Positions 20,533 to 31,973 of a stretch of 64,000 bases of DNA are shown in pieces. This DNA is from Posidonia oceanica (Eukaryota; Streptophyta; Magnoliopsida; Alismatales; Posidoniaceae). The position numbers and the translations under genes are program-made. The notes below the pieces were generated by a model that searched no databases, had not been told where the DNA came from, and saw nothing but the letters and a program-made list of their open reading frames with translations. The stretch spans positions 74,506,501 through 74,570,500 of the forward strand of contig JAZBRS010000014.1 of NCBI GenBank assembly GCA_037176725.1, written 5' to 3'. The number at the start of each line of letters is the position of its first letter. Within the stretch, counting starts at the first letter, position 1.

Positions 20533-23500
20533 TGTAGACACCCCATTCTGACAGGCTGAATCAATGGAATCCTTCTGGTGGCTTCAAACATGACTTAGAA
20601 AACCCTCACCCAAAAATCAGGAAAGTTAAAAACTTTAGAACCATGAAACCTAACCCAAACCCAAGATCACACTCTTCTTTTCAAACCAAAACTCCAAAAC
20701 AAATCCCAAAACCTAACCTAGAATCACACCCATTTCCCATACCCAAAAATCACCCAAAAACCATAGGAAAACCCATCTTTCCTAATCTAGGAAACCCACC
20801 TAAAAACCCTTAGAATTTCAAACCAAAACCACTCCTAAAAATCCTAGAAAACCTAGGTAAAACTACCCTTTTTCTACACCTCAAAACCCTTCCAAAAACC
20901 TTCCAAAATCCAACTTCAAACCCTAGATCCAATACTAGAAATCCTAGGTCACGCACTCACCAAATTCCACTTCATTTCCAAGCCTCTAACCCCTTCATTT
21001 CTCCAAATTATCCTTTTCTCTCTCCTAAATTATTCTTTTCTCCCTCCTCTCTCTCTCCTTCTTATTCTCCTTCTTTTCACTCCCTTCTCTCTCCTTTCCT
21101 TGCCTGCAGTGGGCCCCCCTTGTGCATCTCTCTTTCCTGTATTTTATTTGTATTTTTATTTTATTTTTATCTTATCTCTTGATTTTCAAATATTTATCTT
21201 CCTTCCTCTCCTCTCTTTCTTCTTCCTTTCTCCATTTCTTTCTTCTCTCCTTTCCTTCCTTCTTTCTTTTCCTTTCTTCCACTAAACCATAAAAAAAAAC
21301 CTCTAAAACTCTAATTAGAAAAGGAAAACAAAAGAGAAACAAACCAAAACTTTAAAAAGAAATAATTAAAAGCTTGGATAAACAATTAAAAGAAAAGCCC
21401 AACTAAAACCAACTAACAGAAAACTAACTAAGAAAGCAATCTAAAAAATATTAAAAAAACAAGAGGAAAATGCTATTAAAAAACAAACAAAACAAAGATA
21501 TAATCAAAGCAAGCAAACGCAAGAACCCTATCAAAAATAGCAACAAATCAAAAACAAATCCTAAAAAAGAAGAAACGATTAAGAAACCCTAAGATGAGTA
21601 ATTAAAAAACAAATAACAAATCTAAAAAAAACAATCAAAAACTTAAAGCAATTTAAAAGACTTAATTAAAAGAAAAAGGGAAAAAACTTAACAAGAAAAA
21701 CTTAATTTAAAAATAATTAAAAACTTAACAAACATTTAAAACAAACTTAAAAAACAATCTAAAGAAAAAATCAAGAAAACCTAAAACAAAACAAAAAAAA
21801 CTCGTCCTAACCCTAATTAATTAAAAAAACAATCATTTAAAACCTATTTAAAAATCTCAACCTAAAACTAACTAATCTAAAACATTTCCAAATCCTTTTT
21901 CTATTTTAAATCTTTCTCCTTCTTTTTCTTCCTCTTCTTTTCTTCTTCCCCACATCCCTTCTTTTCCTTCTTCTTATTTCTTTTCCTCCTATTCATCAGC
22001 CTAGCCCACTCTCCTTTTTTTCCCTTTTTTACAGCCAACCCACACCTCTTCCTCCTCTCCTTCTTTCATTTCATTTTTTCCCTCTCCCTCCTTTTTCTCC
22101 TCCTCTCTTCTTCCAACAGCCAGCTGCCATGGCCGTTTTTCAAACTCACCTGACACCCTCCGTCAGCCTTGGCTTCCCGCACCTCATAGCCATCCCTTCC
22201 TCCATCAAACCCCCCTCTGTGCCAGCCGACCTAGACCACGATCAAGCTCCAACAGCCTACACATGCACCGGCAGACTTGAGAGAGGAGGAGAGAGCTTTG
22301 CCCAACGACAGACCCAGTACACACCCAGCACACACCTAGCTCCAGCTCCAAAAAACAACCAGCCCTTCAGCACTCCTCACCAACCATTCGCCACCCAGAG
22401 AGAGAGCAACCAGAGAGCGAGAGATGCCACCATTTCTCCTCCCCTTCCTCTACCAAAAAATCAGCATTTCCTCCTCTTCCCACTGCAAACCAGACCTTCT
22501 AACTCCATCCAAATCTCTTCCAATTCACCCCCCAAAACTCAACCTATCTTCCAGCATTACACTCCACCCTTTCCTCTCTCCAAACCAACCCAGCATTTCC
22601 CCCCAATCACCTGAAAACCTTCAACAGAACCCAACACCACCGGCCTCCATTTTGTCCCAAACTCTACCCTCTAATCCATTGAAACACTACCTTTCCAACC
22701 CCCCAAAGCTTCACCCTCAGTCCTCACCACACATCAAACCCCCCACAGCAAACAGTTAGTGCCTTTTCTGTCCAAAAATCCCCCCCAGCACCAATCTTCT
22801 TCTCCAGCCCTCCACCAGCCCTTCCAAGCATCCAGTGACCTTCACTGAGCATCCAGGAACCCACCGGCATCTTCCAATTGAACCAGAGGGCAGTGAACAC
22901 CTCTCCCCACCTCCTGCTGTCTCCAGAGCACCCATCAGAGCCGATTCTTCCACCAGTCTTCGCAGCTGCCTTCCAGACGTTCAGGAAGCTTCGGAGGGTC
23001 GCACTGAGAACATCCAAGCCTTCCCGAGCCGTCGACGTCCCCTCCTTCCGCCGGACAAACTTCGCCGACATCCACTGAAACCACATGCGTCGGGGGGACT
23101 TCTCAGCCACGGAAACAGGTAATTTCTTCTCCCCTTAGCCTAATCTTCATTCCCTCTTGCTTTTCCGGCCATTAGAATAGGTTTTCCCCCCCTCTATCGC
23201 CGAGTCAACGCCGCCGCTCCATCGTCTTCTCTAGCAAGCTCCAGCTCTGATCCGCCGCTCCAGTCAGTAGAACTCAGCTCCGAGCATCGCCTGAGGACCG
23301 CACGAGCTCCAGGAGCATGCCGGTGCTTTCAGATCGCTTCCCCGACGCGCCGATCGTCTGCTCTGCCTCCGAGCAAGTCTGCAGACCTCTGTCGCCCTCT
23401 CCAGCCATCCCCAGGTCACGCCATGGCTCCCCGACGCTGCTCCGGCCTCCGCACAGCTCCGGTGAACGCAACCCGCCGCTCCAGCTGCCCTCCTTCTCCG

Positions 23501-25242
23501 TTCATGGTCACTGGTAGCTCTGTGCTACAGTGACCATGCTGCTGCAAATTTACTGTACTCTTATTTTCCATTAGCATGCAAATTTTGCCATATATTGCAT
23601 TTCTGCCTCCTATTTTTATTTTATTGGTTTCCAATCCTGCCATCGTTTAAGAATCATTTAAGTTTGAATTTAAATCATATGAAATTGCATGAAAAACCTA
23701 AAAAACTGTCTAATTGCATGTTAGTCCTCCTACTGTATATTTCTTCAAGTTTTATTTTAGTCCAGGCCCTGCATGTATCTTTATTTGCTTTTTAGTCCTC
23801 TGCAGTTATAGTTTATTTACTTTTCTTTATTTCCAGCCCAGTCATTTATTTTATTTACTTTCTAGTCCATTTACAGTTCATTTAACTTTCTGTCCATTTA
23901 CTTTTTAGTCCTGCTGTCTATTTTATTTACTTATTAGTACTGTAGTAGTTCAAACTTAGTTTTTGTTCTTTGTTTTTTAGTCCTGTGGCATTTTATTATT
24001 GCATTTCAGTCCTTTGGTTGTTAATCTCATTTAATGTTCTGATTTTACCTTAGTACATTGCATTTTAGCCCTCCTCTTTATTTTATTTACTTTTTAGTCC
24101 TCTGATCTGTTAATCAAAGCATTTATTTTCCATCTTTTCTTACTACATTGCATTTTTACCCCTTAATTTCTGATTTTTGCACATAGGTCCTTCATTTGCA
24201 TGCACAGCATCTATTTTTCAGTATTTTCCCTTATAAAATTGCATTTTAGCCCCTGCATGTTTCAAAATCACACTTGGGTCCTTATGCATGAACTGTAGCT
24301 TTGTTTTAGGTTTTCTTGGACTTTTTGTTTAGTCCAGAAGTTTCTGTTTCTTACTTTCAGGTCCTTATGAACTTCAAAAGGCCCCCCCAGGTTTCTGTTT
24401 TTTTTCTTGCAAATAAGCCCTTAGCTTTTCAAAGGCTTGCACATAGGTCCTTCCATGTTGTTTTGCTTTCATGTGGTTTTCCCTTGGCTTTGCTTTCAAA
24501 CCTAGAGCCTGTTTAGGTTGCACCCAAGTTTTCAAACACTACTGTGACTGTACATGCTTATTTTCTTCCTGGATTTGTTATTTAGTCTTGGTTTTCTTGG
24601 AATTTGTGCATAGGTCCCTGGGACCACCTTTTATGGTTTTTTTAAATGCTTCTTGGCTTTGTTTCTTCTGTCCGGACTTTCCCAAAGTTGCATGGGACTC
24701 CCCTGCAGGTTTTCTTCTAGGATTTGTGCCCGTTTGCTGGTTTTTTTGCATCTTAGTCCATAAGTTTTCTGAAAATTGCACTTAGGCCCTTTTCTTTGCA
24801 TTTTTGCGCACATCTGCCCTAATTAACCTTGCATTTAGCCCATGCATCCCTGCATTAGCATCCTTGCACACATTTGCATTCCTTTGCACACATTTAGGGT
24901 TAATTTGCATATAAGCCCCTGCACTCCTCCTTTTTGCACATAGGTCCTTTTCCTTACATTTTTTGCATGCATTGCCCCCCCTTTTTTTTACTGCACTCAA
25001 TATCCTAGGACATTTTTGAGTACTTCTAGCTCCCATGTACGTGGGAGGACCTGTTTTGCACACCCCTAGGACCTCTTTTACACTTAGATCCATTCTTCTC
25101 CTCTGTTCTGGCCCTTCTGCCTTGAAGCCAGCATATCTTCTGATCGGGCCGGCGGATCTTCTCAACCAAGCTGCCTGGACGACTCCGGTGGAGCGCACTT
25201 CAATGCAAACCAAGCACTTCTCAGATTAGGCTTCAGATCTCC

Positions 25243-25251
25243 AAGGTAAGT
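25243..25251 (+). promoter_or_regulatory. Candidate 5' splice donor in the element A LTR
   Basis: AAG|GTAAGT, with the border at 25245/25246, matches the plant donor consensus exactly and is conserved in element 1. With the acceptor at 28087 it defines a 2842-nt intron that spans the LTR end, all primer sites and the leader. Confidence 0.5.
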
Positions 25252-25931
25252 CCTCCTGAACTCCTGCACAGCATTTTTGCACATCATTTGCATTGCATGC
25301 ATTATTTTTGCGTCTCGTTTTCCGTGCATGTAGATTAGGGCCTCCCTTCTTGCCTATCTACTTTGCTTCCTCCTTTCGTGTCTTCCTAGTGTTTTTGGGT
25401 TGAGTTTTCCCTTGGATTCGCTACTGATCGCGGTCTTCTTCCCCCTTTTCCACGATCCGATTGCACAGCGAGCTTTGGGCAGCGTGCGAGACACATCATG
25501 GGACGGTTTAGTGGGAAACAGTCACAGAATAGTGGTGATCCCTTCACTTGCTTCCTTTCCCCTTTGCAGGTCTTCACACCTGCATTGTGTGGTCCTTCCG
25601 GTGTCTGTTCTTACACTCACATCGCTTATCTCTCCTTTACATCCGGGCTGGCAGCCCTAACTGCCCGGTTGACGCCAGTCATGTTGTCTAATCTTCCCCT
25701 TTGCTTGTCATACCCCTGCATTGCGTGGCTTTTCGATGTTTTGCTTTTACGTTTGCATCGCTTGTTTTTTCGCCCGGATTTGCTTTCGCCTTTGCTTGTC
25801 ATACTCCTGCATTGCGTGGCTTTTCCAATGTTTTGCTTTTACAATTGCATTGCTTGTTTTTCGCCCAGATTTGCTTTCCCCTTTGCTTGTCATACTCCTG
25901 CATTGCGTGGCTTTTCCGATGTTTTGTTTGG

Positions 25932-26170
25932 CTTGTTTCTTGCACCGTTTTGCGTGCCGACTTTGTTTCTCGCATCGTTTTGCGTGCCAACTTTGTTTCT
26001 TGCACCGTTTTGTGTGTCGGTCTTGTTTCTTACACTGTTTTGCGTGCTTGCTTTGTTTCTTGCACTGTTTCGCGCACCTGCTCTGTTTCTTGCACCGTTT
26101 TGCATGTCTGCTTTGTTTCTTGCACCGTTTTGCGTACCGACTTCCGTTTCTCACACCGTCTTACGTGTTT
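25932..26170 (+). repeat. LTR minisatellite of element A, about 30-bp unit, roughly 8 copies
   Basis: The unit is close to TTTGTTTCTTGCACCGTTTT then GCGTGCCGAC. It is the reverse complement, in plus-strand terms, of the unit at 11272-12125, which is expected because element 1 is on the other strand. The copy number is about eight here against about 28 in element 1. The immediately upstream region (25680-25930) has a longer imperfect repeat around TTTGCTTGTCATACTCCTGC. Confidence 0.88.
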
Positions 26171-26469
26171 GCTCCTGTTTTCCCTTGCATGTTGCTTGCT
26201 TTGCCTGATTTTACCGCCGTTTTGTTTTATCGCCTGCATTTGCATATAGGGTAGTGATGCTTACTGCTTGGAGTTCTCACGAACTAGGGTTCGCCTGGTT
26301 CGGAACACAGACAGCGCTGCTGAGCATTTAGATAGCACGTTTAATTCCTTGCACGCATTCCAACACTTAGAGCACACCTTTGAGCATCCAATTAGGCATT
26401 CATGGCATTTAGGCATTCAAAGCATGCATTTCCCCTCAAAAGCGAGCGTAAGCCTAGAAAGACCGCTTC

Positions 26470-26525
26470 TCGGGCGTGTCGGGGGTGCCTAAGACCTTCC
26501 CCACGCGTAATAGGAGTCCTTACCC
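26470..26525 (+). promoter_or_regulatory. Conserved U5-type hairpin block of the element A LTR
   Basis: CGGGCGTGTCGGGGGTGCCT then AAGACCTTCCCCACGCG is shared with element 1 (10912-10970) and the middle LTR, with the same distance to the LTR end within about 60 bases. GGGGGTG faces ACCTTCCCC across a short loop. Confidence 0.6.
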
Positions 26526-26794
26526 TTTCTCTGGCCCGCAATGACCCTTTTGCCCTCGTCCTTGGTACGAGATATCCTCTCTACATAGCATTTGCATTGA
26601 ACTGCATCTTCTTGTGTGGTTTTGCATGTTTTTCATGCATTTCCCTGATTTTCCTCGTCTCCCGAATGAATAGACTAGGTGGCGACTCCCTTTTTCCTTT
26701 ATCTTTCCCTTCTTCGCGTCGCTCCATCCATGAAAACCTCTCTCTTTTGGACCCCCTCCGGTCTGAACCCTAAAAGGGAAAAGGTGCGTTCACA

Positions 26795-28060
26795 GGCTGG
26801 CGACTCCGTTGGGAATTTCTAGACTCCGACTTTCGCTTTTGGCTTTCGCTCGCTTGCTTTTGCATCTTTGCTTGCCTTTGTGTCTTTATTTGCCTTATGC
26901 CCTTTGCCTTGCTTTTGCTTGCTTGCCTGCCTATCTGCTTTGCCCAGCGAAGTCGGCTGGTGACTCCGCTGGGGAGTGTGACTCCGGCTTTCGTTTTCGG
27001 CTTCCGCGTCGCTTGGGTTTTGCATTCTTTGCTTGCTTTGCACCTTCGCCTTGCCTATTTGCTTGTTCGCCTGTCTTGATTCCCCGCAAGTCGCACAGTG
27101 GCGACTTTGCTAAGGATTCAGACCCTGGCTCTCTCCCCTGGCTTCCTACTTGCATTGTTTTTGCTTGCCTTGCCTGTTTACATGCTTTATTGCCTGCTTT
27201 ACCTTTACATGCTCCATTGCTTACCTGTCTTTACTTATTTACCTGCTGGCTTGTCATTACTTTTCTTTCCCGCATAATGCATGTCTAAATACTTGTTTGG
27301 CGATAATACATGCCTTTTGAGTGGTAATTGCTTTGTTTTACACTCTTGCTATGCCACTGCACACACACATGCCATGCATACTATGCCTTTTGACATGCTA
27401 AGTGTTTCTTTCCACTATCATGTCCACATACACTTAGCACATAAGATGACCATGCCTTTTGAAGTGTTGTGTGTTGGTTGCTTGCCATGATTGGGTGTCT
27501 TCTTCCCCTTTCGCTTTAGGATTAAGGACAATTAGAGCCATGTTGCTCCTCTTCCCTTGGCAAATAAAAACAGCAAGTAAAAGTCACATCTAGGATCTAC
27601 TAGAGACCTCAACACACCTTCACCCCCTGGGTTAATAAAACACGCAAGATTAAAAAGCTTTAATCATTTTGCATGAAGCATCATATAGGGCATGCATCTT
27701 CTCATTCCTGAGTCTACCTATTAGTTTGAGAAGGACGGTCCCGGTCTCTTGTCCAGCTGCTTTGGCATAGGGCAAGTCGATCGGTCTGTCCCCCCATGTC
27801 AGGGGTCGTGTCGATGTTGCTAGCGGGTACAGCCCATGCTTAGGCAGGGTCAAGGCCACTACTGCACCACTCATCGTACCTGAGCTTTGGGCCAGGGTCT
27901 AGACGGGAACCTTGTTTTCTGACCTGGAGTCAATAAATCCCATTACCCATGAGTGCATCCGAGTAGGCAGCCTACTTAGGACATGCATGGTGAGAGAGTG
28001 CATGTTGGGGCATTCATTTGCATATATGCCATTCATGCCACACTTAACAACTTTGCAGCT
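26795..28060 (+). other. 5' leader of element A with conserved block
   Basis: After the primer cluster comes CTTGC/TTTGC-rich sequence (to about 27280), then mixed sequence with many ATG triplets. The block 27655-28050 aligns by eye with element 1 leader 9860-9470 over about 400 nt, for example GCATGAAGCATCATATAGGG and CATGTCAGGGGTCGTGTCG. No conserved reading frame explains this similarity. Confidence 0.7.
26798..27117 (+). promoter_or_regulatory. Cluster of three primer-binding-site-like sequences, tRNA-Arg type
   Basis: Three sites read TGGCGACTCCGTTGGGAA (26798-26815), TGGTGACTCCGCTGGGGA (26958-26975) and TGGCGACTTTGCTAAGGAT (27099-27117). The reference complement of the tRNA-Arg 3' end is TGGCGACTCCACTGGGGA. 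The first two match about 15 to 16 of 18 bases and the third is weaker. Each is followed about 8-12 bases later by GACTCCG or GACCCTGG and a CTTTCG- or CTCTC-type stretch, so the whole primer-leader module of about 150 bp appears triplicated. By alignment with element 1, the first copy is the positional primer site, but the second is the better match. Confidence 0.7.
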
Positions 28061-28088
28061 ATCTAACTTTTTTGTTTATTTTAACAGG
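28061..28088 (+). promoter_or_regulatory. Candidate 3' splice acceptor before gag, element A
   Basis: CTAAC (a good branch-point word) is followed by TTTTTTGTTTATTTTAACAG with AG at 28086-28087. The first ATG after it is the gag start at 28201, 114 nt away. Element 1 has the matching arrangement (acceptor at 9411, gag ATG at 9230). Confidence 0.55.
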
Positions 28089-28200
28089 TCTCTGGTTGCG
28101 CGTGTTTGCGCGTCTTTGGGTCGCATCTGCCCCCAATCTTGCGTGCAGTTTTTGACTGTCCCGCTCCTTGCTTTTGCCTGTCTGGGTCCTCTCTGCTATC

Positions 28201-30199
28201 ATGGGGGATCCATCGTTTGACTCGTCGCCTCCCACGGATTCCGACATTGATAGTCAGTCTTCCCCTTTTCTTCTGGCCGGCATCCACCCCTTTCTCCAGG
28301 CGCCTCCTCCAGGAGCGCTCCCGGATCCAGCTACCCTTGCCTTCCTTCTACCTGTGGCACCTCGTGCTGAAGCGCAGGATCTGTCCTCGTTTTCGACCGG
28401 CACTGGTGGACCGAGCTGTCTAGTGCCTCCCTTCTTCGTGGGCTAGCCTCTTTGTCCTCCATTTGTGTCTTCCGGGCCCACAGCTGCTATCCCTCTTTCT
28501 GGCCAGTCTACTCCCCTACCTCGGGGATCATCCATGACATCTCATGCCAGGATGTCATCTCCCCTATTTGTGGCGCCGCCACGTTCTTCGCCAATCGTGC
28601 CCTCTTCCGACCTTCGTTTCAAATCTCTTTTGTATTCGTCTCCTGGTCCTCGTGCCGAGGCGTGTTCCTTCTTCCCCTCGGGCCCTTTTGTTGAGTCCCC
28701 CTTGCCCAACCTAGTAGAACCCATGTCCTCTAAGTTCGCTACCCCAGCCACCCTGTCTCCCCAGGTTGAATTCCTCTCCCAGTCCGCTTGGGAGATGCAA
28801 GCCCTGGTTCAAGCCCTGCAAAGTCAGCCTTCCACTGTTGCAATCCCATCTTTTACACCTTCTATTCTTGCTCTGGTCGTGCCCCTTGGCCACCCCGCGC
28901 CTCCTATGCGCCCCACTCCTCAGAGGCCGCAACAAGAGGTGAGGCGCGCTGAGCATCGGGCTCCTGACTTTGCTCCCTGGGGCCAATCGCTCAGCTCTCT
29001 TTTCCCCAAGGTGTCCCATCTTTTAGAGCTCCCTGAGCTTCGCCCACCACCAGACCCTCGTCCGCGGTGGTTCAAGCCGCATCTGTTCTGCATGTTTCAT
29101 TGCTCTGTCGGGCATTCAGCCGACAGATGCTTCACCCTGCAGACCAGGATTCAAGGCCTCATTGACGCCGGAGTAATTGCAATCTCCCCCTTCTTTGTCT
29201 CTCCTTCTGGTGGAGCCTTCGCCTCTTGCCTCCCCTCTCAAGCCCCCTCTTGATACCCCTCCCGTTGAGCCCATGCACCACTTCGCACCGGCTCGGCAGT
29301 GGCCGCAACCTAGGCGAAGGCGACGTCGCCGCACCGTGAGCAGCTACACACCGCTGGTTGCACCCATGAGTGTCCTTTTCCCTAAGGTCGCCCCCTTTCT
29401 GAGCCTCCCCAAGGTTCATTCGCCACCGAGCCCCCTTCTGTGGTGGTATGATGCGGACTTGTACTGTGCCTACCATTGGGCTGCGGGACATGCGACCGAT
29501 GGCTGCTTCACTCTTTGAGACATCATTCAGGACCTGATTGACGGGGATGATGAGTGTGAGCAGGGCATAGGTTCAGCCCCCTCAACACCACTAGCTCAAC
29601 CTGCCCCTTTTTCTTCCCCGACCGATCCTCCTGGTCGTGTCGGTCTGCTTCTGGCTCTGGCCCCCTTGGTTTCCTTGCCGCCCCAACCTTCTCTTGTGCC
29701 TTCGATCCCTCCTTCCGTGCCCCCTCTTGGCACCCCCTCTGTCGAGCCTGTGCATCACGTCGCACGCGCTTGGCTGGGCTTCCAACCTAGACTCCGGGCT
29801 ATCCATCCGTCATCGGATCCCCCTCTGCGCTGGCATAACGTGGATCCATATTGTAGTTTCCATCAAGCCTGGGGTCACTCGACAGTTGACTGCCTTACCT
29901 GGCGGGATGCTGTCCCGCACCTTGATCCTCCCTGCCTTCTCTCACTGGGGTTTGCGGGCTCCGAGGGTGCCGGCTCCTTGGGAACCAATCTCGTCACTCC
30001 CGACTCCTTTTCCCTCTCGAAGGATCCTCTTGATCCCTTCGGCTTGACTTCGGCTCCAGCCCCCTTTGATGTCCCGCTTCCTGGAATTCCCATTTCCCTA
30101 AGTCAATTAGAGCGTTCACGCAAGGGTAAGGGAGTACGCGGCCAGAGGCGTCGGAGCAGCACCAGCAACGCAGGAGCGGGTCCAGCACCTCCATCCTGA
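28201..30199 (+). pseudogene. Gag remnant of element A with three zinc-knuckle-like modules
   Basis: The frame starts MGDPSFDSSPPTDSD at the first ATG after the acceptor. It is broken by TAG at 28444-28446, TGA near 29251 with a change of frame, and TGA at about 29516 where CGA (Arg) fits FTLRDIIQDLID. It then ends with TGA at 30197-30199. Three copies of a module with a hydrophobic/Pro-rich lead and C-x2-H-x4-H-x4-C are visible: CMFHCSVGHSADRC (about 29090-29130), CAYHWAAGHATDGC (about 29465-29510) and CSFHQAWGHSTVDC (about 29855-29895). Element 1 has one such module. I cannot see the capsid core (KFxxFekYdG region) here, so this gag may never have built particles alone. The same breaks are present in unit B, so they predate the duplication. 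Confidence 0.75.
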
Positions 30200-30208
30200 G
30201 GTTGCTGG

Positions 30209-30217
30209 CAGGTAAGT
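30209..30217 (+). promoter_or_regulatory. Splice-donor consensus just after gag, element A
   Basis: CAG|GTAAGT, with the border at 30211/30212, lies 12 nt past the gag stop and is an exact donor consensus. Ogre elements splice out an intron between protease and RT. Here the coding downstream part is missing, and I see no strong partner acceptor. It may be a relic of that intron. Confidence 0.35.
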
Positions 30218-31973
30218 ACTTCTTACCTTGTCTTTTTTCTTTTCGCATGCATTGTCATTCGCTCTTCTGGTTTTTATCTTTGTTTTCATGTTTTCTCGCA
30301 TTATAAAAAAAACTATAAAAATTATAAAATCCGCCAAAACCCAAAAAACATGCTTCTTTTCGTTTCCTGCATGTACATATCTATTCCTGCAAAAGACCAA
30401 AAACATCAAAAAGAAATCGAAAAAATTAACAGCAACAAAAAACATGCTTTCCCTTGCCGCTGGTTTCGATTTTATGTTTTTCTAAAAAAAAAACAAAAAC
30501 CATAAAAATACAAAAACCAATGCAAAAACCTAAAAACATGCTTGTCCCTTCCCCTTCTAAAAAATACAAAACTCATAAACATTTGTATGATCAGAAACCT
30601 GGCTACGGACAAACAAGCAGCGCCTAGAGGGTGTGAAGTAGTGACAATCTCAGGCAGGTCTCACCCGAGCAGTGCCATCTCTTGCATGTGGCTACAGAGT
30701 GAGACTGAGAGCAGAATAGAGCATCTCGCTGAGTTTCAGAACTCCCAGAAGCGAGATCCACCTTAACCAGAGAGTCCACCGAACATGGAGAGGACCGAAG
30801 CAGAGCAGAGCATAGCCAGAGGCTGCGAGCACACATTGCAGAGGTTGAAGGTGTACGCCAATCAGCCGAACCCTCAATGCCTCATCCAGGACTGCTACCC
30901 CAAGAGGGCGAAGTCATGCATATCTAAAAGAATAGAGGTCATGTGAGCAAAAGAATATGATGACATGATATGCATGCTGAGCATAAAAGAAAAATGAAGA
31001 CAGAAGTCGAAGAAAGAAGGCGCTCAAGAGAGGAGTGACTCGGACGAGTATCGAAGCCCCCTCAGTTATCAGCATCAAGCGCCACACTGGCAACTGCACG
31101 ATATGCATTATCAAGAGAACTTGGCCCCACCCTCCAAGCGCAGCAGCATGCTCCAATCCCCTCTGCAGACATCTCTATTCCCCTAGCAGGCTAGATGTGG
31201 ATCCAGTCACTCAAGAGGGGAAAAGAAATCATTCTGAGAGCGTTAAAAGCGGTAGTCGGTCCCTGAGGAATTAAGACGGAGGCTAAGAAGCTGCATCCGA
31301 CGCTTCTACTATCCTGCAGCCAAAGGCCATACCCTGCAAAGCTAAGGCCTCATCCCGAACCAAAAGCGAGAAAGGGAGCCACTGACCTCAACTTGGCATG
31401 GTGTTACTCGAGGATCGAGACCCCCTGAGTCGGAAAGTGCAGAAGCACCCTCTCAGTCAGCTGCTTCTGTGTCCAAAGTCACCAAAAACATGCATGCTGT
31501 AATATATTGTTATCTTTTTCCCTTCTCCCTGTTGTCGAAAACTGGAACCAAGGACGACCACTTTTGCCGACCTTGCTCAGAGGCTCCGTGCTTTTTTTCA
31601 AAAAGTTTTGGCCCCCACCGCGTTGGGAGGTTCGTGATGACCGGCATATCCCTCATTTGTCACCTCATGAAGCCACGAAGCATGCCCACTCTGAGACCAT
31701 TGTACACCCACCACGATGGGCCCTCGCATTTTCTTGTGCATCTACCCATTGCATTTCCCACTGGCATTGCACATTGCATGGTGAGCCCATACATTCATCC
31801 TCCTTGCATACCGGGCTGGTACAGCTAACAACTCATTTGGCAAACACGTCAGTTTTGTCTGCATGTCACACATTTCGATGCCAAGGGCACTTTGGCTGTC
31901 CCCAAGTATCGTCCCTGATACCAGGGGCATCTTTTTGGCAGCCCCGTGGTATCGCATCTCCATCCATTTCTTT
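30218..31973 (+). other. Spacer between gag remnant and satellite array, element A
   Basis: 30300-30560 is A-rich with AAAAACAT words. 30560-31500 is mixed sequence without a convincing gene. 31500-31973 leads into the array and contains CCCTGATACCAGGGGCATC, with CCCTGGTATC-type inverted words. A reading frame crosses from here into the array, but it gains its length only from the repeats. No pol relic is recognisable, so the pol region was lost cleanly. Confidence 0.55.

Larger units (their letters stand above)
20533..26794 (+). repeat. First LTR of element A (6262 bp)
   Basis: It starts TGTAGACACCCCATTCTGAC and ends GTGCGTTCACA just before the primer site. Inside are an AC-rich part to 21290, an A-rich part (21290-21880), a pyrimidine tract (21880-22115), a GC-rich segment (22120-23520), a T-rich segment with recurring TGCAT and TTTAGTCC words (23550-25000), a splice-donor-like site (25245), a minisatellite (25932-26170) and the hairpin block (26470-26525). 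Against the middle LTR it differs by about 12 substitutions in the first 350 bp plus an 11-bp indel. From about 23.7 kb to the end I count only about seven substitutions. The exact right end is uncertain because TGGCGACTCC also occurs at 26680. Confidence 0.87.

Noticed and set aside
22129..22614. 161-residue reading frame starting MAVFQTHLTP in the GC-rich part of the element A LTR (162 residues in the middle LTR)
   Set aside because: Composition is Pro/Ser/Thr-rich from a pyrimidine-rich strand, no family is recognisable, and the corresponding part of the element 1 LTR shows no similar protein. Several other frames are open in the same stretch.
25498..26208. 236-residue Cys/Phe-rich frame in the element A LTR
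   Set aside because: It covers the minisatellite and its upstream imperfect repeat; the three overlapping open frames cannot all be coding and none is conserved in pattern of change.
30542..31274. Small reading frames in the spacer after the gag remnant
   Set aside because: All are short, without recognisable domains, and identical in unit B only because the unit is a recent duplicate. I looked for protease, RT or integrase relics and found none.
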